Below, one piece after another: positions 23,682-35,037 of a stretch of DNA of 64,000 nucleotides (its first letter is position 1; every line of letters starts with the position of its first letter). This DNA comes from Voacanga thouarsii. Taxonomy: Eukaryota > Streptophyta > Magnoliopsida > Gentianales > Apocynaceae. The notes beneath the pieces are model-generated. The model did no database searches. It saw nothing but the letters and a program-made list of their open reading frames with translations, and was not told the DNA's origin. The translations under genes and the position numbers were made by a program. The stretch lies in NCBI GenBank assembly GCA_026120185.1, contig JANUWF010001052.1:558001-622000 (forward strand), read 5' to 3'.

Positions 23682-23940
23682 CCACATGTCTTGAGCGGGC
23701 TGTGAAGGGGCTCTCTCGCCGAACGATATCACCTTTTGGGGACAAGAAACCTTTGCATGGAATTGTGAAAATGAGAAAACAATGCAAAGTGCACTGCAAA
23801 TCTATCCACATGCCTTGACGCGGGCTGTGGAAGGGCTCCCTGGGTGAGAGATTTCACTTTTTTGGGACAAGAAATCTTTGCATGGAATTGTGAAAATGAG
23901 AAAACACCGCAAAGTCCAAATCTATCCCACTGCCTCTGGC
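23682..23940 (+). repeat. tandem duplication, two units of about 130 bp
   Basis: The unit starting near 23682 (CACATGTCTTGAGCGGGCTGTG...) is repeated from near 23811 (CACATGCCTTGACGCGGGCTGTG...). Each unit contains GGGACAAGAAA-C/T-CTTTGCATGG and GAATTGTGAAAATGAGAAAAC. A shorter related block AAGAAATCTTTGCATGG lies at about 23506-23522. No coding content seen. Confidence 0.8.
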
Positions 23941-24271
23941 AGATCAGAAAGTTGCAAGAAAACTGTTACTTTTCTTGAAGGGTTAGAGCAGAAAAATTCC
24001 CCTTCAAAAGAGAATAGGTGTGATTATTGAATCTGGTATAGATTTATTTGTCCCCTTTAGTAAATCATGAAAGAATTAAACTGAAATATTACTATCTACA
24101 AGAAACAGAAGAAACCTGTAATTTAACTAAACTTGATGGGAAGAACTTTAATCTCTTCCAGTTTCCCCCAACAACATCAACTCTATAATGGGTTTAACAC
24201 AAAGGTGAAAGCAAGAGAAACTTTACATATCAAAGAAGGAAAAATGATAATTAAGAGATATGGTCTGGTTC

Positions 24272-27200
24272 TCATAAAAGGCCTACAACTGGTGAATGGG
24301 CAAATATTAGCATGTCCTTGTTATTAGCAGTGCTGTAACCCCAGTTCTGGCAAATGCTTTTCCTTCTTGGCTTTGCTTCTCCAAGCATTGTGATTATGTC
24401 TCTCATTGAAGGCCTTTCTTTGGGAAGCTTTGTAGTGCAAAGAAGTGCAATTTTAAGGACCAGAAGCATCTCTTCTTGGACATGTTTACACTGTCCAGCT
24501 ATTTCAGGATCCAATGTTGCTTCTGCTATTTTGTTGTTCACCTTTTGCCTAACCCATTCAACAATATCAATGGATTCTCCAAAGCTAGGGTCTAATGGTG
24601 TTTTCCCGGTCAGAAGCTCCAGAAGCACCACTCCAAAACTGTAGATGTCACTTTTCTCATCCACTTTTAATGTGTATCCATATTCTGCAATACACATTAA
24701 GGGATGAAAACAGCAGATTAACATTGAATTCCCCAAAAGAAACCTAGATATTTAAGTGTTCCTACTGGCATATTGTTTCTTGTTCTGTTTCAAGATCATA
24801 TTAAGATGATTCTGATTATAACTGTGTCCTCTTTTTGTGCCCTTTATAAAACAGATATTTTAAAAGCAAGGGAGGAACTAACCAGGTGCAATGTATCCAT
24901 AAGATCCAGCTACCATGGAAACAGTCTCATTCTTGTGAAGCATTGTCCTTGCCAATCCGAAGTCAGCAATTCTAGCTTCAAAATCTGAATCAAGAAGGAT
25001 GTTGTTTGACTTAACATCCCGGTGGATGATGATAGGGTGACAATCATGGTGAAGATAAGCTAGGCCATGAGCAACACCAAGAGCTATGTTATACCTGGAG
25101 ACCCAATCTACCAGCATTTTTCCAGCTTGTTTGCCGTGGAGTGCTGCACCAAGACTTCCATTTGGCATGTATTCATAGACCATCATAACATCATTCTCAT
25201 TGTGCAGATAACCCAATAATCTTACTATGTTCCTGTGGCGAAGTTTTCCTAAAAGATTGACCTCTACAAAGAGGTCATCTCCAGTTTCGACATCTGCCTC
25301 TGATCTCCATAGTTTCTTCACTGCCACAATCGAGTGTGACCGTTGAACTTCTGCCTTGTATACAATTCCACTCCCACCAACTCCAATGATATTTGATTCT
25401 TTCAAACATGCCAGTATATCTGCAGTTGTAAAATTTAGCCTTTGGAATGCCACAAGCCTCCAAGGCCATTCTGAACTTTCTCTCTTGAACCAATCCCGGA
25501 AGAAAGTTCTGTACAAATACCATCGTTTGTACATCCGTCTCCCAACAAGGACAATGGCAACCATTGCTAGAAGTACTGAGATTCCAACAACAAATCCAAT
25601 AATGACATGACTGATGTGAAACTTCCTTAGCCGTGGTACACCTCTTAAGCTTTGAGAACATGGTGGAAGCACACCACCGCAAAGACCAGCATTGCCTACG
25701 AGGTCATTTGGGTTTATGTTCACTAATATTCCATTACTTGGAACAGGACCCTCCAGTTTGTTGTGGGACAAGTTGAGCATTTCGAGTGCTGGTGAGCTTC
25801 CAAAGTTTTGTGGTATTCGTCCAGCAAGAGAGTTGTTTGATAAATCCAGAACAGATAGAGTTGGCATTGATGCAATAGGCCTTGGTATTTCTCCTGTCAG
25901 TTGGTTTTCTCGAAGATTCAGATTCACTAGCTTTTCGCATGAAGCAATACTTTGAGGAATTTTACCTGAGAAATGGTTGCTAGAAAGATCAAGTTTTGCA
26001 AGAGATGGGCAATCCTGGAATTGATCTGGGATGCTTCCTTTCAGGTTGTTATTGGAAGCAATGAAAATCTGAAGGTTTGGGATGGACAGAATGCTAGAAG
26101 GCAGAAATGATTCAAGCTGGTTCGAGGAGACATCAACAAAGGATAATGAAGTTGACAAAGTGAATTCGTCTGGAATTTCACCAGTGAGATTGTTATTGGC
26201 CAATTCTAGCCTTTGAAGTTTTGGAAGAGTTCCAAATCCAAAAGGAATGGTTCCAGATAAATGATTATTCTGGATTCTAACTCGAACTAATGAAGAACAG
26301 TTTGAGAGACCTAATGGAACTTCACCAGAGAATGTATTATTAAAGAGAATGAGTTTTGTGAGATTTCCAGAATCACACAATCCTGGTGGAATCTCACCTG
26401 ATAATAAGTTTGATGAAACGTCTAACCATTGCAAGGGAGATTTTCTCCCAAGATTCAAAGGCAAAATGCCTGTCAAAGAATTCTGCCATAGCTCAAGTAC
26501 CTCAAGTTTTGTTAACTCACCTAGCTTCTCTGGAACAGGACCGGTGAGATTATTGCACATGAGATTCAGCAGCTGCAAATTCCTCAAGTCTGCTATTTCA
26601 TTTGGAATCTCTCCAGAAAATTGGTTGTCAGAGAGATCCAGGTATACCAGAGACGAAAGGTTTCCAACTTCGGGTGGAATCTTTCCCTCAAAATTGTTCT
26701 GATACAGGTAAACCGTGGTAAGCTTTTTCAACTTGCCCAATTCAGCTGGAATTTGGCCACTCAAAGTACCAACAGCCATGTCCAGGTACCGAAGATTAGT
26801 AAGATTACCAAACTCAGCTGGAATTGAACCCTCAAACTGGTTGTATCCAATAATGATTGTCTCCAGAGACGATAATTGACCGAGCTCTGAAGGAATCTTT
26901 CCAGTGAGATTATTACCTGAAAGGCCAAGAAACTTCAACTTCTGCAAATTCTTGAAAGAAGCTGGAATTGAACCTTCAAAGAAGCTCCCTCTGAAATCCA
27001 GACTTTCAAGTGAAGTTGCATTGCCAAGATCATCCGGCAGCAGCCCCACAAAGTTATTGCTCGAGGCATTGACCATTACCAATCTTGAAGCACTTCCAAG
27101 GCCTACCGGAAACTTGCCAATGAAGTTGTTCTGACTTACATCAATGCTCTTCAAGGAAGTCAGAAACCTTAAAGAGTTGGGCAGCGAAGAAGAGAAATCA

Positions 27201-27526
27201 TTACAGCTTATGTTGAGAAAAGACAGACTCCTTAGCTCTTGAATGTGCTCTGAAATGTAGCCACTCAGGTTCAAATTAGACAAGTCAAGCTTCTCCACAA
27301 AGCCATTGGAGTTGCACGAGACACCGGTCCAGCTGCAATGAACTGAACTGCCATTGACCTCATTGCTGAGCAATTTCCAGTCACCGAGGTGATCCAAAGG
27401 ATCAGTAATGTTGGCTTTCAATGAAATTAACAATGACACTTCAGCATTTGACACAGCTGAATCTCCATTGACAAAAACAAGAGAGAAACCAATGGAACAG
27501 TACAAGAAAAGCAGATGTATTTTCAT
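24272..27526 (-). CDS. LRR receptor-like kinase, MIK1/PXL family
   Basis: Two exons on the minus strand: 27526-24883 and 24684-24272, with one 198-bp GT-AG intron splitting the APE motif; 3057 nt, 1018 aa. In order: signal peptide (residues 1-21, [21 protein letters not shown]), LRR N-terminal cap, about 20 leucine-rich repeats (residues 70-610), a membrane helix (about 638-662, [20 protein letters not shown]), and a Ser/Thr kinase (about 695-980). The kinase has the glycine loop GVGGSG, VAVKK lysine (about 735), HRDVKSNN (about 835), DFG (about 855) and APE, so it is an active RD-type kinase. It belongs to LRR-RLK subfamily XI, closest by memory to Arabidopsis MIK1/PXL2 and PXL1, which act with peptide signals at the plasma membrane in pollen-tube guidance or vascular growth. 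The ligand is not predictable here. A TATA-like TAATATAAG lies about 85 bp upstream of the ATG. Confidence 0.92.
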
Positions 27527-27609
27527 CTTGCTCTTTCCTTTTCAGTTCTTTCCTCTCAGTTTTGAATCATTTTTGGTTCAAGAGAACAAAAGCCTGTGGA
27601 TGAAGATTG

Positions 27610-27620
27610 ACTTATATTAG
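27610..27620 (-). promoter_or_regulatory. TATA-like box of LRR receptor kinase gene
   Basis: On the minus strand TCTAATATAAG lies about 85-95 bp before the ATG at 27526, a usual distance for a short 5' UTR. No other element was assigned. Confidence 0.4.
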
Positions 27621-30600
27621 AAAGAGATAAAGACAGATAACTGGTTAATCAGTTAGTAATAATTGTCATCAAAATGGGGCCCTTGTCCATCTGTAACAGA
27701 AAGAGAAAGACAGAACAGTGTTAATTAACATGAGCAAGAACTTTTGTATTATCACAAAAGTAGAATCAGTTTAAGTGAATTCGTGAGCTCTCGGGATCCG
27801 AGCCAGCTATAATATGCAATTAGTGACTCTAAAGTTTGGAATTATTGAAAAATATTCCGACACTAAAACATGGGAAGGAATGTGTTTATCAGTGACTGAT
27901 TACATTTTATATGCATCTGATAATTGATCAAAGGTCAACTTAAGTTAATGACAACAATGAATTTTCCATGGAAAGGAAAAAGAAAATGACAGCAATGAGT
28001 TTGATCTTCTTATTATAATGTGAAGGAGTAAATTACTATGCTTTTGTTTCTTCTTCTGGCTTTAGCAGTAGTTTATGCCATCTGTTATTTCCATAACCAT
28101 TTCTTTAAAGAATGTCAAGACAGAAATGGTTACCCCAATAGAATGCCAAGGACTGCTGCTGGAGTACAGGCTTTTGAACCTAGTTATAAGGGAATTAATT
28201 GACTGACTGACATTCTTACAGAAACATAGTTATTCTTAATCTGTCAAAGATTCTACTCTGAAGAGAAAACAAGGTTGTCCTTCTTCTCATCTTGAGCCAC
28301 TTTTAGCAGAAACCTGAACATTTCATTAATGTTGCAGAATATTTATGACAGTAGTAAATGACTGAAAGAACAGTTTTGCCACATAACTAATCATTTGAAT
28401 GTAGAATTAATCTGGATATCCCCCGAAAATTTGCAGAGTGTTTCTGAAAATGGTTGGAAAGGTGGAATTAACCTGGAAAACTAACCCCTTTAAATTGTGA
28501 GCAAGATACTCGATTAATGAGTTTTTCACTGAAAACATTATGAAACGAGTTAAAGAATCAGAAGGGTAGTTTAAAGAGGACTAAATCTTGATACTGTTTT
28601 CACATTTGTTTGTGTCATAATTGGTATGAAAGTACTAGTTGGTTCATTATAGGGAAACTAGAAGAACAAGTTGAGGCTGGTTCATCATAATTTATCAAGA
28701 TTCTTGAACCCTTCATTCACATAGCTGTAAGTGACAAAAATCTTATTAAACTCAAATGAAACCACAATATAGAATCTCTTCATGTTAAGGGATCAAATGC
28801 TAATACAAATGTATATACACAACTAAAAACTTTCTCCGAGACACAGAGAGAGCAACGATTGTCTGTGTTCACCAAACACCATTCCTCAGCCATTAACAAA
28901 TTGGGGTCTTACTTGTTAGCCACATGCACCCAACAGGGCAAGTTGAATTTTATATCCAAACTTTGAAGAGATTGATATGTGTGCTATGATATGATAGGTT
29001 AATAATGAAAGCTCAAAAAGGTTGGAAATCCATGAGCCTCCATGTGAAGGGATCTCAAGGTGCAGTTTCCCTTCGGAAAGAAAAGAAACTTGGCATTTGC
29101 ACCCATTATTGGAAGGTGGAAGACTTTGTGCCAATCCCATCCACCATGAAAGCCTTTGTCCTTGGTACATTTCTTTCTTCCATGCTTCTTTATCTTATTA
29201 TACCATTATTCTCCTGCACCTGTTTGAGAATCCAAGAGCTGCATTTCCATTACATCACACCATGGGAGTGGTAAATTGTGATTGACAGTGGTTAAATTTT
29301 AAATCTTGCATACAAATTTATATATATTTTATGAAGTGCTTCTGATTTGTAAATTATTATACGTACTTAATAGATTTATTCAATATATACTTGAAAAATA
29401 ATCATCAATTATTTTTTTTTACAAAAGAAAAAAATAAAATAAAAAAGATGATCTCAAATTTATTTATAGAAATTCTACAGTTATATTTCATCCCAAAAGA
29501 TGAATTAAAATTAAAATTTCCACTTTTCAATTTTTTGGGTCTTTTCTCCACTTCCTTCCAGCCATAGAAATCCTTCCCAATCCTTTTCTTCCCTATTTTA
29601 TTTAACAAGAAATGAAAGGTTTCAAACTTTTTCTAATCATAATTAAAGAGTCTATAGTAAGCTAAAGTATTGAATCCTAGAGAAATCAGTCAAAATTTAA
29701 GTATACAAGGGTAGAATTGGAATCTTGACTCTGCCATAAATAATGGGATTTAGCTAACTTGTTAACTAAAGAGCAGTACGTTGGATTTCAACTTTGATCT
29801 ATTATTAGAATATTATTGGTCTGGGAATTTTGTTGTTTCCTAGGTGCTAATTAGTTGTAATTTTCCCAAGGATATATATATATATATAGAGTGTGTGTGT
29901 GTGTTTTGGGAGTATTTGAATTTAAATAATTATCCTCTTCAGAGAAAATATGAAGGCCCAAAAGCCCAAATAATTGCTCAATGTATTGAAATGGAAATTG
30001 GTGGACTGGAATATGCTTAACTTCAACTAATGATTTGGGCTAGACTTGACTTTTGATGATTGGTTTAGGAGATCCAACGTAATATATGGGTATACCGTGA
30101 ACTCGTCTCTAGCCAAGTGACTTTTTCTTTTTTCCCGTTCTCGAGTGAGGTTCAAAGAGAATATAAAAACTTCATCAATTGAGTTATCGTGCTTCACTTC
30201 ATATTCTTAACCAGTGTCGTTGGGACGGCCAGTCGGACCGATCCGATTGTGGATCGATCTTCCAATCGATCCGATTTGATATTTCATATCGATTCTTTTA
30301 AAAATCGATAATTTTGAAAAGAATCATATTGGATCGATCGGTCCAACATTGAATCGGTTTCTTTTTAAAAAAAAAAATGAGGCAAATTTTATAATTTTTA
30401 GAAGATAAATTAAATTATATAATTCAATAAATTATTTTAATATATTAGATTGTTAGTTATAAACTAAACATGACTACTTTTAATCATGAATTTGAATATT
30501 TATGTCTTTATGAACTTAAATTACACTATATTATTGTTCATTTTTTTAAAAAATAATTATATTTTTAATTTTTAAATTATAATATTATCGATTTAATTAC

Positions 30601-32185
30601 GATTCAATTACGATCTAATTACGGTTGGACCATCAAATCGTGAACAGGTAACTTTTTCGATTTGATAACCGATCCGATTCTGAAAACATTATTCTTAACC
30701 ATTATAATAAAAGTTGATAGAATTTTGACTATGATTTTTTTTTTTACCTAAGTAAATTCATTCGTTCAAATAAAAACAAATTATACAGAAAAGTACTACA
30801 CTTCAAAACTCTAAATGAATAGAGTACAAGGAATAGAAAATAATCATCTTCCTAACTTCCTCATCTCCATCTTTAAAAATCGGTGGCATAAGATATCCAA
30901 ACTCATCTAATTCTGTATGCAGCAATTTGAAAGATTCTGAGTGTATCAATAGTCTAAAAAATTATCTAAGAAAAAGATGAAAAATAGATAGAGGCTATAA
31001 CTCAACAAACGAATTTGGAGTATACGGAGTTTTCAACGCCAATCTAAGTAGATAAAAAAAAAAATGCCGAAGAGTCTTGAAAACTATATAAGGAAAAGAT
31101 GACAAAAAGATAGAGGTTCTAACTCAATGAGCAACAAACGAACTCTGGGTAGACAGAGTATCCAACGCCAATCTAAGGAGATCAAAAAGAAAACATGCCG
31201 AAGAGTCTTGAATTTTGATAAACAAGATTAACAAAGAAGATTTTTATAATTTGTGGATTAAAAAAAAATAAAAAGGTTTGAACACAAAAAAAAACGATAA
31301 AAACTTTGACCAAGATCCGAGCTATGATCTGGCAACACTCTCCAACTCCGATTAATATCTTAGACTCTTATTTCAACCAATTCAGCATGTTCAATCGCAG
31401 TTGCAATCGTTTACAAGACTACAACTTCTTACCAATAACCTTGGGTGAGAAATTGTAGTGGACTCGAACTAATTTAATTACACACAAATCTTTAAAAAAA
31501 AAAAAAAAGAGTAAGTGAAAAACTTTTAATAATAATATATTAAAAATTAAATATGTATAAATTAAATTAACACTATTAAAAAAAATACACGGGTCAATGT
31601 AAAATTAAAAAATTAAATAAATAATAAAAAATGTGGGCTTTAGGTTTTTTTTAGAAGAGTGAAAAACCTTTTTTTTTTTTTTAATTCTTTTCTTTAATAA
31701 ATTAATAGAGGCTCCACCTACTAAAGTAAGTTTCTTAGAGTCTGGAGAAGAGCAAACAAAGAGCTAGAGCCAAAGACGAGTGCTTCTTCAGCCTTCAGCG
31801 AATCAGCGTCCAGCCCTCTGACGCTCTCCGTCTCTGACTCTCTATTTTTTGTTTTTTTGGCTTTTAGCCTTCAGCATCTCCATCTCTGACTCTGTTACTG
31901 GTCTGTTTGTGTTGATAGAGCGAGGGAAAGAGAAAAGAGAAAAAGAAGTTTTTGAAGTCTTTGGAGATTTATATTATCAATTTTGTTTGTTTTATTATTA
32001 TTATTATTATTTATTAAAAAATTTTATTTTTTTCGTGTGATATTTCAAGAGACAAGAGTTGAAGGTTCGTAGTAAAAAATAAAGACATATAAGACAATAT
32101 TTACAAAAGATTTTTGAGGACAATAAAGAGTTAAGATATTTTAATAAAATTTTTAAATTTTTTATTTTAAATTAATAAATTATTA
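27621..32185. other. long intergenic region without supported genes
   Basis: No recognisable coding sequence. Notable contents are an AT/GT microsatellite (29872-29904), a stretch rich in CGATC/GATCG motifs (about 30225-30345) with a related CCGATCCGATT block near 30668-30680, two similar segments at about 30925-31080 and 31085-31210 (an imperfect tandem repeat with AACGCCAATCTAAG), and long A or T runs. The overlapping open frames near 28916-29285 match no known protein. Confidence 0.45.
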
Positions 32186-32447
32186 ATTGAGATAAAGAAA
32201 AATATTATTTACTTATTAGTTTTTATCTTAGTGAAATTGGCTTTGATTTTGCCTGTAGCAACTATGAGTGTGAAAAGATTGTTTTTAACAATAAAAATTG
32301 TGAAGAATGATTGAGAAATCAATGAGAGATAATCTGATGGATAATTGTTTAGTTATGTATATTGAAAGAGATGTATTTAATAATATTGACAATAAAGCTA
32401 TTATACAACAGTTTTAAAATATGAAAATTCGTCGTGGACAATTATAA
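32186..32447 (+). pseudogene. hAT transposase C-terminal fragment
   Basis: Conceptual translation in two frames gives the C-terminal dimerisation region of a plant hAT transposase: EIKKNIIYLLVF, then LILPVATMSVKRLF, then after a frameshift near 32308 DNLMDNCLVMYIERDVFNNI and NMKIRRGQL with stops at about 32416 and 32447. Only this last part of the gene is present and it has a frameshift and stops. The rest of the element was not found, although 31900-32180 may include more decayed sequence. Confidence 0.8.
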
Positions 32448-32506
32448 ATAAAATTTTATATAAATATGTATTTTTATTATTTCTCTATAGATATTTGTGA
32501 TAATAT

Positions 32507-32547
<41 letters not shown>

Positions 32548-33196
32548 TGTACAATAATCTCTATGTTATAATCTTTTGCATTAAAAATTGACTCCACTGA
32601 GTTAAATTTCTGGTTCTACCACAGCATTTAGCTATATAAAAAGTTCCATGACAAGCACATATGATTCCAAGAATCAAAATTAGGGGGAAAAATGTATCCT
32701 TTTAAAAAATAAAAAAAAATTGAACATGTTAGCGAATAAAGCACCAGAAGAGATTTTAATCTAAGCACTCAATAAAGTGACAACATAGGAATGCCCTTTT
32801 TGACATTAGTCAAATTGTAATAAAGTAGGTATTTTATAGTTTGCTAGTTTGACTACCAAGATTAAGACAAAAATCGTATTTGACTTGAGTTGTAATTTTT
32901 ATTGTGCCCTTGATACTACTCCAATTGTAATAAACTGTGCACTTGATAGTACTCCAATTAGAAAAAAAATATCTATATGATTTTTATTTTTTAATAATTG
33001 TTATGTACTTATAAAATATTTAATTTTTTTAATTCAAATTCTTTTTTAGTTTAAACAATATTTACTCACAAAAAGTAGAATCCAAATACACAATAACACT
33101 ATGTTTGGTTTGCAAAGGAGAGGAGGGGAGGGGAGGGGGGGGGGGGACTGGGAGAATGGAAGGGTTTCTTTATATCCACTAGGAAAAGTAAACTGC
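32448..33196. other. AT-rich spacer with microsatellite and G-run
   Basis: No gene. Contains a (TA) run at about 32512-32544 and a G-rich run at 33117-33147 with several GGGG tracts. Confidence 0.5.
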
Positions 33197-33198
33197 TA

Positions 33199-33656
33199 CT
33201 CTTTCCGTTCTAAAGTATCAGTTCACTTTCTAATTTAATTTTTATCTCAAATTATCTGTCTCTTTAAAAAATTAAGACTTAATTTTCTAAATTTACCCTT
33301 ATTTAATAGTATTCTATTTCCCAAACATATTAAAATATAGTCAAAAACTCATTTTATAAGTTCTGATATTCATACTCATCTCGTTAATTCTCAAGAAATA
33401 TTAATAGTAACTTGGAGAGAGAATTAAATACTCCTCGATATTTTGACTCATTTTCTAGCAAGGATTAAATATTTAGGAGAGAGAAGTAATTTAGAATTAT
33501 ATCAAAGTTTTGTATACTTTTTAATATAAAGAGAGATACTCATCATTAAATTGTAAGGATAAAAATAAAAGAAAATATTTAATTAATTAAAAAATTTACT
33601 TTTCTTAATCTCGACGTAATCGGTCAAAATGGATACATAATTTGGGACGGAAAGAG
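33199..33656. mobile_element. Stowaway-like MITE
   Basis: A 458-bp AT-rich element begins CTCTTTCCGTTCTAAAGTA and ends ...TTTGGGACGGAAAGAG, inverted ends typical of Stowaway (Tc1/mariner) MITEs, whose ends usually read CTCCCTCCGT. It is flanked by TA on both sides (33197-33198 and 33657-33658), the expected target. It encodes nothing. Confidence 0.75.
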
Positions 33657-33658
33657 TA

Positions 33659-34685
33659 TTTTATTTAATTAAAATAGAATGGAGGTAAAATTATAATTTT
33701 TTAAAATTTATTTATCAATCCGTCTTATTTTAAACAGATTGAAAATCTAAAGTGAAAGAGTAAAATTTTTCCTCCACATTTACTTTCTTTTCTAATTTCT
33801 CTCCAAATCAAAGTAGTAAATTAGATATTTACATTTAAATTTACATCTCATCTTTCTTTCTTTTCACTCGAATTAAACATCATGTGAAATCAATTTTTTT
33901 TCTTGGTTTATTTGGATACTCTCATAAACATGATTTCTTTTTCTCTATTTTAGGGCTTTGAAAACTATATAAAACAAATATTTACTTGAAAAGTTTGAGT
34001 TGGAAACTGATATTCAAATTTTTTTTCTTAGTTTTTTTTTTTTATTTTCAATGAGACAAGGAAAGGTATCGATATAAGCTCAGAATTCTCTTGAACTATA
34101 AAGCAGTCCATGAAAGGATTTTCTCTTGGACAACTAAAATCAATGGCATTTGTCATGGTCTCACCAAAATGGTAAAAGTAAGGAAAGAACCTTCTAACTT
34201 CTAAAAGATTAAAATACATCAATACTCTTGAAGTACTGATTTTTTTTTTTTTTTAATTGATTGAGTTGGTTTGTTGAATTTTTCATACTGACTTTTGAGT
34301 TCAAACATCTCTTGGGACATGAACCTTGTATGCACCTTCATATAGCGACTGCAAGTTCTAGTAAAAAAATTTATTAGTATATTTTTTTTCTCTAATAATT
34401 TGTGCTTGATTAATGATATATCCATAAATTTTTTAGTTTTTGCCCTTACAATACTACTTTTTTTTTTTTTTTTTTACGATCATTCCTTCCTTTGTCAAAT
34501 TGATCAATATGATCATTTTTATTAATCAATTCAACGTTTGATTATTTGAGTCGACTTAATTATAATTATCAAAAAATTTTGAAAAAAGCAAATTTATAGT
34601 TTTAATATATAATTCGTAATTGAGATAATTTCAATGTATAAAAGCTTTTAAATAGTCAAAATATATGAAGTTAAACGTTTTAAAA
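33659..34685. other. AT-rich spacer before the Helitron
   Basis: No gene. Several long T runs (near 34020-34045, 34240, 34458-34476). Confidence 0.5.
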
Positions 34686-35037
34686 TCTATATATATATAT
34701 AAAAGCCAAATGTGAGAACTGTAGTGTACGTGTTATGTGTGAGAGGTTGACATGTGGTAGAAGAATGGCTGGGTTGATTTTGCTTTCTTTCACCACTTTT
34801 CCACTCGGCTTCGTTCGGCTTCTTCTGGCTTTTGTTATTGGCTTCTTCTTGCTCTTCTTAGATATAGTGCCTTTGACTCCATCGGCTATCTCTGGCTTCT
34901 CAATTCTTTACTCATATACTTTCTCTGCGAGTGGAGTGCTTTTGCAAACGCAGTAATTAATCATCTCAAAATCTGCGTTGCCTCTTCGTTTCCTGTATCT
35001 TATCATTGTTTGTCTTTCATCATTCGAAGAATTTGCA

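Noticed and set aside
24354..27134. Plus-strand frames inside the receptor kinase locus
   Set aside because: Shadows of the minus-strand LRR kinase caused by its codon pattern.
28916..29285. Overlapping frames of 84-89 codons on both strands
   Set aside because: Three frames are open at once over the same bases, none has a known domain or clear promoter.
34735..34956. 73-codon plus-strand frame at the Helitron left end
   Set aside because: Leu/Phe-rich because of T-rich leader sequence; it does not lead in frame to the RPA exons.
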